Positions 16,552-26,541 are shown, counted from the first letter of the stretch. The stretch: 56,399 bases of DNA from JALRBM01 sp964477195 (GCA_964477195.1 CAYZCX010000008.1:1-56399); one strand, 5' to 3'. Made by a program: numbers and translations. Notes: a model not told the origin generated them from the sequence alone.

Positions 16552-16659
16552 ATAAACTCCTATCTGTTATTCTCTAGTCAGTATAGCAGACAAAATAAGT
16601 TGGCTGACAAAAATTGATGCTATAATGGATTGTAATATTGCTTATGGGAATGGGAAAAC

Positions 16660-19308
16660 GTGGCAAATAAATCCAACAAATCACGCGGCATGAACGTGTA
16701 TGCAAATCTTACTCGTCGTCGTCGAACCAAAAAAGAAGCCGATGCTCGTAAGAAGGCCGAATATCTTGCAAGTCTGCCGAAACATCCTGTGAAGCGGCTT
16801 CTCTATCGACTCCATCCGAAACGAGTCGCAAAATATTGGTTTAGTAAAAAAGGTGCTATGATGGCACTTAAAATTGCCGGTGTTGGCATACTATTACTGA
16901 TTCTTGGAATCGGTGCACTCTTTGCTTATTACCGAAAAGACCTTGATGCAATTCGTCCAGGCGAACTTGCAAAACGTGTCCAAACAACCGTCACAAAATA
17001 CTATGACCGCAATGGTGAACTATTATGGGAAGACAAGGGTGATGGCGATTATAAGCTTGTCGTCGACGGCAATAATATCAATCAATATGCCAAGCAAGCG
17101 ACCGTCGCCATTGAAGATCGGGATTTTTATAATCACGGAGGCGTCAGCGTATCGGGTATCTTCCGGTCACTCCTCAACAACGCAAACGGCGGAAGTGTTC
17201 AGGGTGGCTCCACGCTTACCCAGCAACTTGTCAAGCAAGTATTCTTCCCTCCAGACGAACAAACCAAACGTGGCCTTGACGGCGTTCCGCGCAAGATTAA
17301 GGAAATGATTCTTTCGATCGAAGTTGAGCGAATGTATAACAAAGATCAAATTCTTGATCTTTACCTCAACGAAGCACCGTATGGCGGTCGTCGAAACGGC
17401 ATAGAATCAGGCGCACAGACCTATTTTGGTAAATCATCAAAAGATCTCTCACTTCCGGAGGCCGCGCTTCTTGCCGCTATTCCAAACCAACCAGGGCTGT
17501 ACGATCCCTACAATATTGATGGACATGAAGCCCTGATCACGCGCCAACACAAGGTGCTTGATAACATGGCGGAGGCAGGATATATCACCACTGCCCAAGC
17601 GAGTGAAGCCAAGCAATATCCGATCCTTGACAACATAAAGCCCGCTTCAGATCAATACAAAGATATCAAGGCGCCTCATTTTGTCCAAATGGTCCGTGAC
17701 CAGCTGAAACAAGAATTAGGTGCGGCAACTGTCGGCCGAGGAGGCCTCACGGTAATGACGACTCTCGATATTCGTATTCAGAATAAGCTTGAGGAATCCA
17801 TGAATGCGATGTTTGCCTCAAAGACCCCTACTATTGCCGGCTTTACGAATGGTGCTTCTACAGTAGAGGATACGCAAACAGGTCAGATCGTTGCAATGAT
17901 GGGAAGTCGTGACTTCAACTATCCAGGATTTGGGCAGGATAATGCCGCCACGGCATATATTCAACCTGGATCAACTATCAAGCCCCTCGTGTACTCGCAA
18001 TTGTTCAGTAATCAAGGCAGTAATAAGCAAAACTACGGCAGTGGTTCGATTCTTGCCGATGACAACACTATGAAGTCAATATATGGCGCGGAACTAAATA
18101 ACGCCGACCGCAAGTTTATGGGAAATATCAACGTTCGCAAAGCTTTAGGCCTTTCTCGCAACGTTCCTGCCGTCAAGGCAATGTATATCTCTGGAGTTCA
18201 GCCAACTCTTCAGACTATCCGGGCCCTTGGTGATACTAACTACTGTACGCAGGGTGCCGACGCACAAGCAGGACTCGCCTCAGCAATTGGTGGGTGTGGA
18301 ACTCGTCAGATAGATCACGTCAATGCTTTCGCGTCACTGGGACGACAGGGTGTCTACAAACCCACAAGCACTGTACTCGAAGTAAAGAATAGCCAAGGTG
18401 AAGTAATCAAAAAATACAAAGATGAGAGTAAGCAAGTTCTCGATCCTCAGGCGGCATACATTGTATCGGATATTCTCAGTGACGATAGCGCACGCGCCGG
18501 GCTGTATGGTCCACACTTCTACGGACTGTATGTACCTGGAGTTCGCACAGCCGTAAAGACAGGTACCTCCGACAAAGGTGGACAGGCAAAGGATATCTGG
18601 ACCCTCAGTTACTCCCCAGCACTCACGATGGGTGTCTGGCTCGGTAACCCAGATACACGCGTGCTTCTCAATGGAAACTCTTCCCTCCCGGCTAAGATCG
18701 TAGGACAAGTGATGGAGTATGCCCACAAAGAAGTCTACGCAAAAGAGAATAAATGGAGCCCAGCAAATGGTGGTAGTTGGTTTACGCAACCCACTGGGAT
18801 GCAGAACATCGGCGGCGAGCTCTTCCCATCTTGGTATAATAAGAACCAAGGAAAAACCAACAGCAAATTGACATTCGACAAAGTCTCTAAAAAGAAAGCC
18901 ACCAGTTGTACGCCGGATGCCGCAAAGATAGAGGTAGATGTTCAGAAGTTCACTGATCCTATCAGCAAAAAAGATGTCTATATCGCACCGGATGGCTATG
19001 ACTCAAATGCCGATGATGATCTCCATAAATGTGACGATGCGAAACCAAGCGTTGGTACTATTAGCGCCAGTAAGCAAAGTGGAAGTACCTATAAGATTAG
19101 TGTGAGCGTTGTTGGTGGAACTCACCCTCTTCAGCAAGTAGAAATCCGCGTCGGAAGTACTATTGTTGCGACACTTCCTGTCAGTTCAAGTGGAACATAC
19201 GACGCAGACTACACCTTTACAAGTACTTCAACACAAACCATCACGGCGACCGTTACTGATAGCGCACTCTATACGAGTACGGGCAGCAAAGATATCACCC
19301 CCAGCTGA
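16660..19308 (+). CDS. Bifunctional penicillin-binding protein, class A
   Basis: Polymerises and cross-links peptidoglycan outside the membrane. The 882-residue protein has a long basic cytoplasmic tail, one membrane helix (about 70-93), a GT51 glycosyltransferase domain with catalytic Glu152 in EDRDFY and GGSTLTQQLVKQ, then a transpeptidase with Ser438-Lys441 in STIKP and KTGTSD from Lys633. The final 80 residues form an Ig-like strand-rich domain after a Cys-containing linker. The GTG start is chosen because an ATG 16 bases upstream is out of frame; TATAAT lies at 16621-16626. It diverges from tyrS. Confidence 0.95.
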   Translation: MANKSNKSRGMNVYANLTRRRRTKKEADARKKAEYLASLPKHPVKRLLYRLHPKRVAKYWFSKKGAMMALKIAGVGILLLILGIGALFAYYRKDLDAIRPGELAKRVQTTVTKYYDRNGELLWEDKGDGDYKLVVDGNNINQYAKQATVAIEDRDFYNHGGVSVSGIFRSLLNNANGGSVQGGSTLTQQLVKQVFFPPDEQTKRGLDGVPRKIKEMILSIEVERMYNKDQILDLYLNEAPYGGRRNGIESGAQTYFGKSSKDLSLPEAALLAAIPNQPGLYDPYNIDGHEALITRQHKVLDNMAEAGYITTAQASEAKQYPILDNIKPASDQYKDIKAPHFVQMVRDQLKQELGAATVGRGGLTVMTTLDIRIQNKLEESMNAMFASKTPTIAGFTNGASTVEDTQTGQIVAMMGSRDFNYPGFGQDNAATAYIQPGSTIKPLVYSQLFSNQGSNKQNYGSGSILADDNTMKSIYGAELNNADRKFMGNINVRKALGLSRNVPAVKAMYISGVQPTLQTIRALGDTNYCTQGADAQAGLASAIGGCGTRQIDHVNAFASLGRQGVYKPTSTVLEVKNSQGEVIKKYKDESKQVLDPQAAYIVSDILSDDSARAGLYGPHFYGLYVPGVRTAVKTGTSDKGGQAKDIWTLSYSPALTMGVWLGNPDTRVLLNGNSSLPAKIVGQVMEYAHKEVYAKENKWSPANGGSWFTQPTGMQNIGGELFPSWYNKNQGKTNSKLTFDKVSKKKATSCTPDAAKIEVDVQKFTDPISKKDVYIAPDGYDSNADDDLHKCDDAKPSVGTISASKQSGSTYKISVSVVGGTHPLQQVEIRVGSTIVATLPVSSSGTYDADYTFTSTSTQTITATVTDSALYTSTGSKDITPS

Positions 19309-19328
19309 AGGAGGGGGCGAGAAAGATA

Positions 19329-19363
19329 AAAACAGTAGGCTCTGGAAGGAGCCTACTGTTTTT
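19329..19363. terminator. Bidirectional terminator after PBP gene
   Basis: A long perfect stem, with AACAGTAGGCTC in the left arm and GAGCCTACTGTT in the right arm, has a short loop and is flanked by A and T runs. It overlaps the last codons of the convergent PIN/TRAM gene. Confidence 0.85.
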
Positions 19364-20315
19364 CTACAAGGTCAATGAGTGCGGCTTCGCGCTCTGACTG
19401 CTTATTTGGCCTGGGGTGAGTCGTTCGTCCCGAAGTATTTTGTTTACGCTGGTTATTATTGCGCTGGGGGCGAGAAACATGCTGCGGCTCTTCATCTTTT
19501 CGTGGAGAAGGTGTCTTAGAGCGATCAGATGGCAATTGCTGAGTAGGCTTCGTTCCTGCAGGGCGTATGGGCCTCTTGACGGTACGCGTATCAGGAGTTT
19601 TTTGAACCGACTTCGCCTGATCTACCGGCTTGGCAAACATCATCTTACCAGCCGCGGTCTGCAGGCTACGGATAAACTCAACTTCGACAGAGCTACCGAT
19701 TTTTTGAGCTGCGTTTTCAACGACCACCATCGTTCCATCTGAAAGGTGCCCAACGGCTTGATGTGAGTCTTGACCTTTTTGCGTCAATTCGAGTAGTGTC
19801 CGTTCACCGGGAAGGTATGCCATGCGAAGACTCTGTGCGAGTTCATTGACATTGAGTACGCGAATTCCCTCGACAATCGCAACCTTGTTGAGATTATAGT
19901 CGATCGTACAAACAGATGCATGATACTTTTTAGCCAGGATAAGAAGTCGCTCATCGACACCCTCTCGAACAGTCGTACTATCCTGCAAAACTTGGACGGT
20001 TACATGAGCAATCTGCTGTAATTCTGCAATAACGTCAAGGCCATGGCGAGCGCGTGCTCGTTTTTCGTGGTCAGCATTATCCGCAAGATACTGCAGTTCA
20101 CCCACGACACTGCGAGGAATCGCTAATGTATCAGTAATGAACCCTGACTTCGCAATTGCAACGATCCGCCCATCAATCAGTACTGATGTATCAACCAGAA
20201 TAAGGTTTTTTTGTTTTTTTGATATTGTCTGCTTTGGCAGACGCATTAAGACATAGGTTACTTCGGCAAGCAGCACAAGTAATACTGCCACGATAACGAG
20301 TTGTGATATTTCCAT
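19353..20315 (-). CDS. Membrane-anchored PIN/TRAM domain protein, YacL-like
   Basis: A 320-residue protein with one N-terminal membrane helix (5-25), a PIN nuclease domain starting LVDTSVLIDGR and carrying the acidic residues in GVDERLL and TIDYNLNK, then a TRAM-like RNA-binding segment (about 170-225). The last 90 residues are a basic, Gln/Asn/Pro/Arg-rich tail likely to bind nucleic acid. PIN domains cut RNA; Bacillus YacL also lies beside radA, and the same order is seen here. Last gene of the clpC operon. Confidence 0.85.
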   Translation of the reverse strand: MEISQLVIVAVLLVLLAEVTYVLMRLPKQTISKKQKNLILVDTSVLIDGRIVAIAKSGFITDTLAIPRSVVGELQYLADNADHEKRARARHGLDVIAELQQIAHVTVQVLQDSTTVREGVDERLLILAKKYHASVCTIDYNLNKVAIVEGIRVLNVNELAQSLRMAYLPGERTLLELTQKGQDSHQAVGHLSDGTMVVVENAAQKIGSSVEVEFIRSLQTAAGKMMFAKPVDQAKSVQKTPDTRTVKRPIRPAGTKPTQQLPSDRSKTPSPRKDEEPQHVSRPQRNNNQRKQNTSGRTTHPRPNKQSEREAALIDLVEKQ

Positions 20316-20335
20316 AATGTTTTTTCTTTCTCCTG

Positions 20336-21688
20336 CTACTGCAGGTAGTCTATGAGTGCCGTGCGTAAGTCACGGACACCTTTTATAAATGAATTCTTGC
20401 GAGTTTCCGGAGGTGCGATTGCTTCCGTAAATCCTAACTTTTGCGCCTCGGCGATGCGCCGCTCGGCACTATGAACGGTACGGATTTCTCCTCCAAGTCC
20501 AACTTCGCCAAAGACCACGACGCCATCGCCCAGCCTTCTCCCTGCAGCGGCACTCGCAATTGCCATACATACCGCCAAATCCGCTGCAGGATCGCTGAGT
20601 TTTAATCCACCCACGACATTAATATAAATATCTTTATCTGATAAATCCAATTTCGTACGCCGTTCGAGGACGGCAATGAGAAGATTAAGTCGGTTGAGGT
20701 CAAACCCAGAGGCGGTACGTTTAGGATACCCGAAACTGGTCGGATTGACAAGTGCTTGGATTTCTACAAGGAGTGGACGCGTTCCTTCGAGGGTCGCCAT
20801 TACCACTGATCCGTCTGCATTTTGACGCTCAGCCAGGAGTGCTGCCGAAGGGTTTTCAACAACGCGAAGTCCTTGATCGTACATTTCAAAGATAGCCGCT
20901 TCGCTCGTCGCACCATAACGATTTTTTATTGCACGCACGACCTTGAATCCCCCGTAGCGATCGCCTTCGAAATTAAGGACGACATCAACCAAATGCTCAA
21001 GCACCTTTGGGCCAGCTATGCTGCCTTCTTTTGTGACGTGGCCGACAAGTATAACTGCAGCATTTGACTCTTTTGCTGCGCGTATAATCACATTACTACT
21101 ATTCGTGATTTGACTGACGGTCCCAGGAGCCGAAGTAATATCGTCCAAGCTCAACGTTTGGATAGAGTCAATGATAACAACCTTGTAAACGCCTGAGCGA
21201 ATAGTCGCAGCGATATCATCGGCACTTGTGCTTGCGATAAAGTGAAGCTGCTCACGTGTATTTGCCCCGAGTCGTTCTGCCCGAAGCTTCACCTGGCTCG
21301 CAGATTCTTCGCCACTCGCATACAAAACCGCATCAGACTTACCTAGTTCACTCGCTACCTGCAACAGCAACGTACTCTTGCCGATACCAGGCTGACCAGC
21401 CAATAGCAGCACCCCTCCTGGTAATATTCCGCCACCGAGAACTGTATCAAGGTCGCCAAACCCCGTTTTCATACGCGCGACGGTCTGCTCGATGCTGATA
21501 CTGCTCATGGTCTGGGGAGAAAGAACCTTACCACTCCTCGCGCCGCGTGCAACCGCTGATTTGCCGGTACTAACAGCCGCTTGTTCGACAAGTGTATTCC
21601 ATTCACCGCAGTTTTCGCATTTGCCCGTCCACTTAGGATAGCTCGATCCACAGTTTTGGCATATAAATTGTGTTCTTGGTTTTGCCAT
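20336..21688 (-). CDS. radA: DNA repair protein RadA
   Basis: A RecA-like branch-migration factor in recombinational repair. The 450 residues begin with a C4 zinc finger (CQNCG, 14 residues later CENCG), then Walker A GQPGIGKST near residue 95, the RadA signature KNRYG, and a C-terminal Lon-protease-like domain (about 285-450). It starts nine bases after the metallopeptidase gene and lies in the HrcA/CIRCE-controlled clpC operon. Confidence 0.96.
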   Translation of the reverse strand: MAKPRTQFICQNCGSSYPKWTGKCENCGEWNTLVEQAAVSTGKSAVARGARSGKVLSPQTMSSISIEQTVARMKTGFGDLDTVLGGGILPGGVLLLAGQPGIGKSTLLLQVASELGKSDAVLYASGEESASQVKLRAERLGANTREQLHFIASTSADDIAATIRSGVYKVVIIDSIQTLSLDDITSAPGTVSQITNSSNVIIRAAKESNAAVILVGHVTKEGSIAGPKVLEHLVDVVLNFEGDRYGGFKVVRAIKNRYGATSEAAIFEMYDQGLRVVENPSAALLAERQNADGSVVMATLEGTRPLLVEIQALVNPTSFGYPKRTASGFDLNRLNLLIAVLERRTKLDLSDKDIYINVVGGLKLSDPAADLAVCMAIASAAAGRRLGDGVVVFGEVGLGGEIRTVHSAERRIAEAQKLGFTEAIAPPETRKNSFIKGVRDLRTALIDYLQ

Positions 21689-21697
21689 TCTTTCTTA

Positions 21698-22699
21698 TTA
21701 TAGACTAGGGGCGGGCGCCAAGCTACTATTGATACTCCGGTTAAGTGCATCTGACTCACTCGCAACCGTTGCCAATTCATCACGCAGTTGATTATATCGA
21801 GTGATCGATACGTTAATCGCGCTCCTTTTTACCTCGAGCTGACCTGCACGAGCCACCAATTCAGAACGTACTGCCTGGAATTCGGCTCCCGTAACAAATC
21901 CGCCGCCATTCGCCCTTGCATTGAATGAATCGATATCCTGATTCAGTTTTGTCACATCTGCATTATATTGCAGAGAATTCTGCTCGATACTCTTACCAAG
22001 CGAGGTGAGCTCTGATGAAATCTCATCGCCACGTTTTTGGAGATCACTAAATATTGCTCCGTACTTTTGATGAAGTGTAACGATTGCGCCTCTATCCTGA
22101 AAGTACTTTTGATAATATTTCTCAAGCTCACCGCCAATAGAGCCTACTTCGGTACCTATGATCGAATGGAGTTCGTTATCTCTTTCTCCAGGCTCAGTCC
22201 GGTCATAAAACGCCATACGTTCAGCGAAATCTTTATCGTTTTTTAGTTTCTCGTATTCCGCGGTTAAAAGGGTATTGAGCTGATTTCTTTCACTATCACT
22301 AAGCCTCGCATATGCCGCATGGAGCATCTCATGAGCGGCCGTTACTTCTCGTATTCCATCGAGGCGCTCATCAGTAACGTTATAAATATAAATATCTTGA
22401 CCGTTATAGCATCCGAGGATTGCGGTACTTGCTTCTTTCTGGCCGCACTTCTGATTAAAGTCCGTCGCATCTTCAATCGCTGGATGCGCAGCATAAAAGA
22501 GAAATGTCCCATTCCCATTCATTCCCGCACGTTTTGCAATGGAGGCTATTTGGTCGGTAGGCTTAAATTGAAAAACACTTATCTGGTCGATAATATATTG
22601 ACGATTCAAGAGAAGCAACACGGCCGTACCCAAAGAAACAAGCAAGATAGCAACACTTACAATACTTCCGTGACTATGCGGTTTCTTCGTCCTGAACAT
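21698..22699 (-). CDS. Membrane-anchored HExxH metallopeptidase-like protein
   Basis: Not a named family that I recognise. The 333-residue product has one membrane helix (about 11-31) and then an extracytoplasmic domain with AAHEMLHAAY, a HExxH zinc motif at His123, Glu124, His127. A later ELHSIIGTE segment may give the third ligand. Two Cys (about 85 and 97) could form a disulfide. The C-terminal half is coiled coil (about 205-325). It overlaps the end of clpC by 26 bases and precedes radA by nine, so it is made with the protein-quality-control set. A surface or membrane-quality protease is the likely role (inference). Confidence 0.65.
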   Translation of the reverse strand: MFRTKKPHSHGSIVSVAILLVSLGTAVLLLLNRQYIIDQISVFQFKPTDQIASIAKRAGMNGNGTFLFYAAHPAIEDATDFNQKCGQKEASTAILGCYNGQDIYIYNVTDERLDGIREVTAAHEMLHAAYARLSDSERNQLNTLLTAEYEKLKNDKDFAERMAFYDRTEPGERDNELHSIIGTEVGSIGGELEKYYQKYFQDRGAIVTLHQKYGAIFSDLQKRGDEISSELTSLGKSIEQNSLQYNADVTKLNQDIDSFNARANGGGFVTGAEFQAVRSELVARAGQLEVKRSAINVSITRYNQLRDELATVASESDALNRSINSSLAPAPSL

Positions 22700-25154
22700 C
22701 TACCGTTATCTCACCTTTTCGCGCCCCTACAGACAATACCGTTCCTTTTTCATACTCACCTGATAAAATACCATCGGCCAACGTATGTTCAAGCATATCC
22801 TGTACCACTCGTCGAAGTGGGCGAGCGCCGAACTTTTCGCTGTATCCTTCTTTTATCATAAGTCTTTTCGCGGCAGGTGCAACCACTAGATGAATACCTT
22901 TTCGAATCAATCGTTCACCTAGTTCGTCTATCAAATTGTCGAATATCTTACCGATTTCCGTACGAGTGAGCGCGCGAAATGTCACGATCGCATCGAAACG
23001 ATTGATTAGCTCCGGGCGCATCATTCTAGAAAGCGCCGCTTGAGCCGCCGCTGCGTTTTCTTCGTGGACATTATCAAGCTGTTTTTTGTCGTCTTTTGTT
23101 GCCGCGTGAAACCCAAGGCTTGATTCTTTCATCATGCGATCGGCACCGAGATTGCTTGTCAGAATGATGATTGCGTTACTGAAATCCACACTTCGGCCTT
23201 TAGCATCGGTCAAACGCCCCTCTTCTAGAAGCTGAAGAAGAAGCTGGAATACTTCGGGGTGGGCTTTTTCAATTTCGTCAAAGAGGACGACACTATACGG
23301 CTGACGGCGAATTTTGTCCGTAAGCTGACCGCCGTCTTCGTATCCCACATATCCAGCGGGGGCACCCAAAAGCCGGCTCGTATTATGTCGTTCACCAAAC
23401 TCGCTCATGTCGATTTTGATAAGCGAATCCTCACTTCCGAAAACTTCACGCGCAACAACTTTCGCAAGCTCCGTCTTCCCAACGCCTGTTGGTCCCATAA
23501 AGACAAACGAACCGATAGGTCGTTTGCTACTGGCAACCCCACTGCGACTTCGACGGATCGCCCGGGAAACTTTTTCGACAGCTTCTTTCTGACCGACAAC
23601 GTACTTTCCAAGGTGTTTTTCGAGATTTCGCAGAAGCACTGCTTCAGATTTCTGCACTCGTTTTACTGGGATGCCCGTCATGGTTGCAATAGCGTGCGCG
23701 ACGTCCTCATCAGTCAGAATAATAGGAGATTTTTTCTCGTAGTGAGCTTTTGTTTCTTCGAGTTTGGTCGTCAGCTGGCTGATACGCGTCTTGTAAAGCG
23801 CCGCGCGTTCGTAGTCCTCAGCAACAACAGCTTCTTCCATCTTTTCATTGAGATTCTTGAGTTGCTTTGTGAAGTCACGCAGCTTGCTTGGTTTTCGCCC
23901 CGCTTTTACACGCACGAGCGCTGCCGCTTCATCAATGACATCGATGGCTTTATCGGGCATAAAACGCTCACTCACATAGCGATCAGCCATATACACCGCA
24001 TCTTCGAGTATTTCATCGTCCATTGTGACACCATGATGTTTCTCATAGTACCCGCGAAGGCCTTTGAGAATCGCAATGGTATCCTTGAGGTTTGGCTCCG
24101 GCACAACGATAGCCTGGAAACGACGCTCTAGCGCACTGTCTTTTTCGATGTGTTTGCGGTATTCATCAAGTGTCGTAGCACCAATAAGATGCATTTCACC
24201 CCGAGCAAGCGCAGGCTTAAGCATATTCGCTGCGTCAAGCGCACCCTCAGCCGCACCTGCACCCACCAGAAGATGAAGTTCGTCAATAAATACAATCGTA
24301 TTCTTGTGACGCTTCAGTTCATCGACGACTTTTTTGAGACGTTCCTCAAATTCGCCCCGGTATTTTGTCCCGGCAATCATAGCCGCCAGGTCAAGCTGAA
24401 TAATTCGCTTTTCTAGCAGATGATCAGGGACATCTTCGCGGGCGATACGTTGTGCAAGACCTTCTACAATGGCCGTTTTACCGACACCGGGCTCACCTAT
24501 GAGCACTGGATTATTCTTGGTGCGTCGGCTCAAAATAGTCACCATACGCTCAACCTGCTGCTCACGACCAATGACCGGATCGAGTTCGCCTTCTTTTGCC
24601 TTCGCTGTCAGATCCGTGCCAAATGTCTCAAGCGCACCAGGACGTCCGCCGCGTTTTTTTGTCTTCGCATCATCGGTTCCGGCTGCTTGAAACGCTTCGT
24701 TCTGACGGTCAAAGTAGCCTTCGAGCTCACCCGTCACCTCGGAAATATCAATATTCATATCACGCAACAATACCGTTGCGCGAGCGTTTTTTTGTGTCAA
24801 AATACTGTAGAGAATGTGCTCGGTTCCTAAGTAATCTTGGTGGAATTCTTGAGCAATTTCCCAGCTCATTTTTAATGCAAGTTTGGCGGTCTCAGAAAGA
24901 CCTTTTGCACCTGTGCTGACGACGAGATTTCGCGGAGTAAGATTCAACGCTAGTTCCGCCCGGTCGAGCGTCACGCCAACATCGGCAAGCACCTTCGCCC
25001 CTACCGATGAACCTTGAGCAAGGACACCCAAAAGTAGGTGCTCGGTTCCAATATACGCACTGCCCTGTCCACGTGCAATTGCATCGGCATGCTGCAAACT
25101 TGTCCGTGCATTATCGGTCAGGTGCGCTACAAAGTCAGCGAAATCATCAGACAT
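22674..25154 (-). CDS. clpC: ATP-dependent Clp protease ATP-binding subunit ClpC
   Basis: An AAA+ unfoldase that feeds proteins to ClpP and acts in stress. Domains in order: two Clp_N repeats (about 5-145), AAA1 with GEPGVGKTAIVEG and FIDELHLLVG, a UVR/M-domain coiled coil (EAVVAEDYERAALYKTRI), AAA2 with GPTGVGKTELAK and FDEIEKAHP, and the ClpB D2-small domain. ATG 25154 fits the family start; an in-frame ATG at 25202 would add 16 unusual residues, and GGAGG lies 15 bases before 25154. A perfect CIRCE and a promoter lie just upstream. No ctsR, mcsA or mcsB is adjacent. Confidence 0.96.
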   Translation of the reverse strand: MSDDFADFVAHLTDNARTSLQHADAIARGQGSAYIGTEHLLLGVLAQGSSVGAKVLADVGVTLDRAELALNLTPRNLVVSTGAKGLSETAKLALKMSWEIAQEFHQDYLGTEHILYSILTQKNARATVLLRDMNIDISEVTGELEGYFDRQNEAFQAAGTDDAKTKKRGGRPGALETFGTDLTAKAKEGELDPVIGREQQVERMVTILSRRTKNNPVLIGEPGVGKTAIVEGLAQRIAREDVPDHLLEKRIIQLDLAAMIAGTKYRGEFEERLKKVVDELKRHKNTIVFIDELHLLVGAGAAEGALDAANMLKPALARGEMHLIGATTLDEYRKHIEKDSALERRFQAIVVPEPNLKDTIAILKGLRGYYEKHHGVTMDDEILEDAVYMADRYVSERFMPDKAIDVIDEAAALVRVKAGRKPSKLRDFTKQLKNLNEKMEEAVVAEDYERAALYKTRISQLTTKLEETKAHYEKKSPIILTDEDVAHAIATMTGIPVKRVQKSEAVLLRNLEKHLGKYVVGQKEAVEKVSRAIRRSRSGVASSKRPIGSFVFMGPTGVGKTELAKVVAREVFGSEDSLIKIDMSEFGERHNTSRLLGAPAGYVGYEDGGQLTDKIRRQPYSVVLFDEIEKAHPEVFQLLLQLLEEGRLTDAKGRSVDFSNAIIILTSNLGADRMMKESSLGFHAATKDDKKQLDNVHEENAAAAQAALSRMMRPELINRFDAIVTFRALTRTEIGKIFDNLIDELGERLIRKGIHLVVAPAAKRLMIKEGYSEKFGARPLRRVVQDMLEHTLADGILSGEYEKGTVLSVGARKGEITVDVQDEETA

Positions 25155-25226
25155 AATTCTATTATCAATCCTCCATTGCCCTGATGCAAGCCATTTCATC
25201 ACTGCTTGTCATCCGGATCTTACTCT

Positions 25227-25267
25227 AGTATATAGGAGAATTAGCACTCTCGTCAATAGAGTGCTAA
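25227..25267 (-). promoter_or_regulatory. CIRCE (HrcA operator) and promoter of the clpC operon
   Basis: TTAGCACTC (25241-25249), nine bases, GAGTGCTAA (25259-25267) is an exact CIRCE. On the minus strand the -35 TTGACG (25251-25256) lies inside the CIRCE spacer, and TATACT (25227-25232) follows after 18 bases. HrcA binding would block the -35 and release it on heat shock. Confidence 0.95.
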
Positions 25268-25268
25268 C

Positions 25269-25297
25269 AATAAAATACGCCCCTTACGGAGCGTATT
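25269..25297 (-). terminator. Terminator of nusA
   Basis: On the minus strand AATACGCTCC, GTAA, GGGGCGTATT has one mismatch and is followed by TTATT. It insulates clpC from nusA. Confidence 0.7.
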
Positions 25298-25315
25298 CTT
25301 GAAGAAAGCGAACCC

Positions 25316-26440
25316 TTAATCTTCGGCTGATTCCTCAACTGCGTTAAGTAAACTGTCTTCGATATTTTTGCGAGGTTTTGGCTCGCTTGGTTTTGCTGGT
25401 GCGGCAGTCTCGATATCGAGCTCGTAGCCCGTCAAACGAGCAGCCAGACGAACATTCTGCCCGCCACGACCGATTGCCACAGACTGCTGATCCTCAGCAA
25501 CAAATACCTTGGCACGTTTTGCCGCCTCATCAATCTCAACACGTGCAACCTCCGCTGGACTGAGGGCATTGCGAATAAATTGTTCTGCATTCTCATCAAA
25601 TGTTACGATATCAATCTTTTCTTGATCACCGATTTCATTCATTACAGCCTGAACACGAGTTCCATGTCCACCAACAAAGGTTCCGACAGGATCAACACCA
25701 GGGACGGTACTGCGAACGGCGAGCTTGGTTCGACGACCCGCTTCACGTGCAAGCGTGATAATCTCGACCGCGCCAGTTTCCATTTCGGGAACTTCTTGGC
25801 GAAAGAGATATTCGACAAACGCTTCGTTCGCCCGGCTCAAGATAAGCTGCGGTCCACGATTATCACGCTCGATACTCTTGATAAATACCTTAAGGCGAGA
25901 GCCGATGCTATAAAATTCGCCGGGAATTTGCTCGCTCTGAGGAATAATACCAATCGCCTTACCAAGTTCAACACGAATCAAGCGTGGCTCAACCCGTTGC
26001 ACTGTTCCCGTCACAACTGTGCCAACTTTGTCTTCGTATTCTGTCAGAACAACTTCACGCTCTGCCTCACGCAGACGCTGTAATACCACTTGCTTAGCTG
26101 TTTGAGCGGCCACGCGGCCGAATGAAGTGACTTCGTACTTATCTTCGATAATATCGCCAATTTGAGCATCTTTTTTAATCTTCTTCGCATCTTCGAGGCT
26201 AATTTCAACGCTTGGGCTGCCCACGATCTCAACGACTTCGCGAGCCACATACACATCTGCCGTCCCATCATTGACATTAAGTTCCGCACGAACGTCCTGG
26301 TCGCGCTCTCCATTATCACGACGCCATGCGGCAGCAATTGCTTGCTCGATAACAGAAAGAACTGACTCTTCGGGGAGGTTCTTTTCCTCTGCGATGGTAC
26401 GAACCGCAAGAGTAAGTTGTTTGATGTTAATATCTTCCAT
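25316..26440 (-). CDS. nusA: Transcription termination/antitermination protein NusA
   Basis: Binds RNA polymerase and modulates pausing and termination. The 374 residues contain the N-terminal polymerase-binding domain (1-125), an S1 domain (about 130-200, GTVVTGTVQRVEP) and two KH domains, the second with GRGGQNVRLAARLTG. The acidic C-terminal repeats of E. coli NusA are absent, as in Gram-positive relatives. ATG 26440 gives the family start MEDINIK; an eight-residue longer frame exists. It is not next to rimP or infB, the usual partners. Confidence 0.95.
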   Translation of the reverse strand: MEDINIKQLTLAVRTIAEEKNLPEESVLSVIEQAIAAAWRRDNGERDQDVRAELNVNDGTADVYVAREVVEIVGSPSVEISLEDAKKIKKDAQIGDIIEDKYEVTSFGRVAAQTAKQVVLQRLREAEREVVLTEYEDKVGTVVTGTVQRVEPRLIRVELGKAIGIIPQSEQIPGEFYSIGSRLKVFIKSIERDNRGPQLILSRANEAFVEYLFRQEVPEMETGAVEIITLAREAGRRTKLAVRSTVPGVDPVGTFVGGHGTRVQAVMNEIGDQEKIDIVTFDENAEQFIRNALSPAEVARVEIDEAAKRAKVFVAEDQQSVAIGRGGQNVRLAARLTGYELDIETAAPAKPSEPKPRKNIEDSLLNAVEESAED

Positions 26441-26541
26441 AGATTTCTTCTTCCTTTCTATCAAAAAATCCGACCTGCCGGCCGGAATGTACTGCTTGTA
26501 TTATATATCGTTTCTAAAAAATTTACAATGCGTGATTTTTC

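Noticed and set aside
23259..24131. Long plus-strand open frame inside clpC
   Set aside because: It is antisense to strongly conserved ClpC motifs and its product has no family features; a shadow frame.
25155..25202. ClpC start at ATG 25202
   Set aside because: The added 16 residues are absent from typical ClpC N-termini. It remains possible, but 25154 fits the family better.
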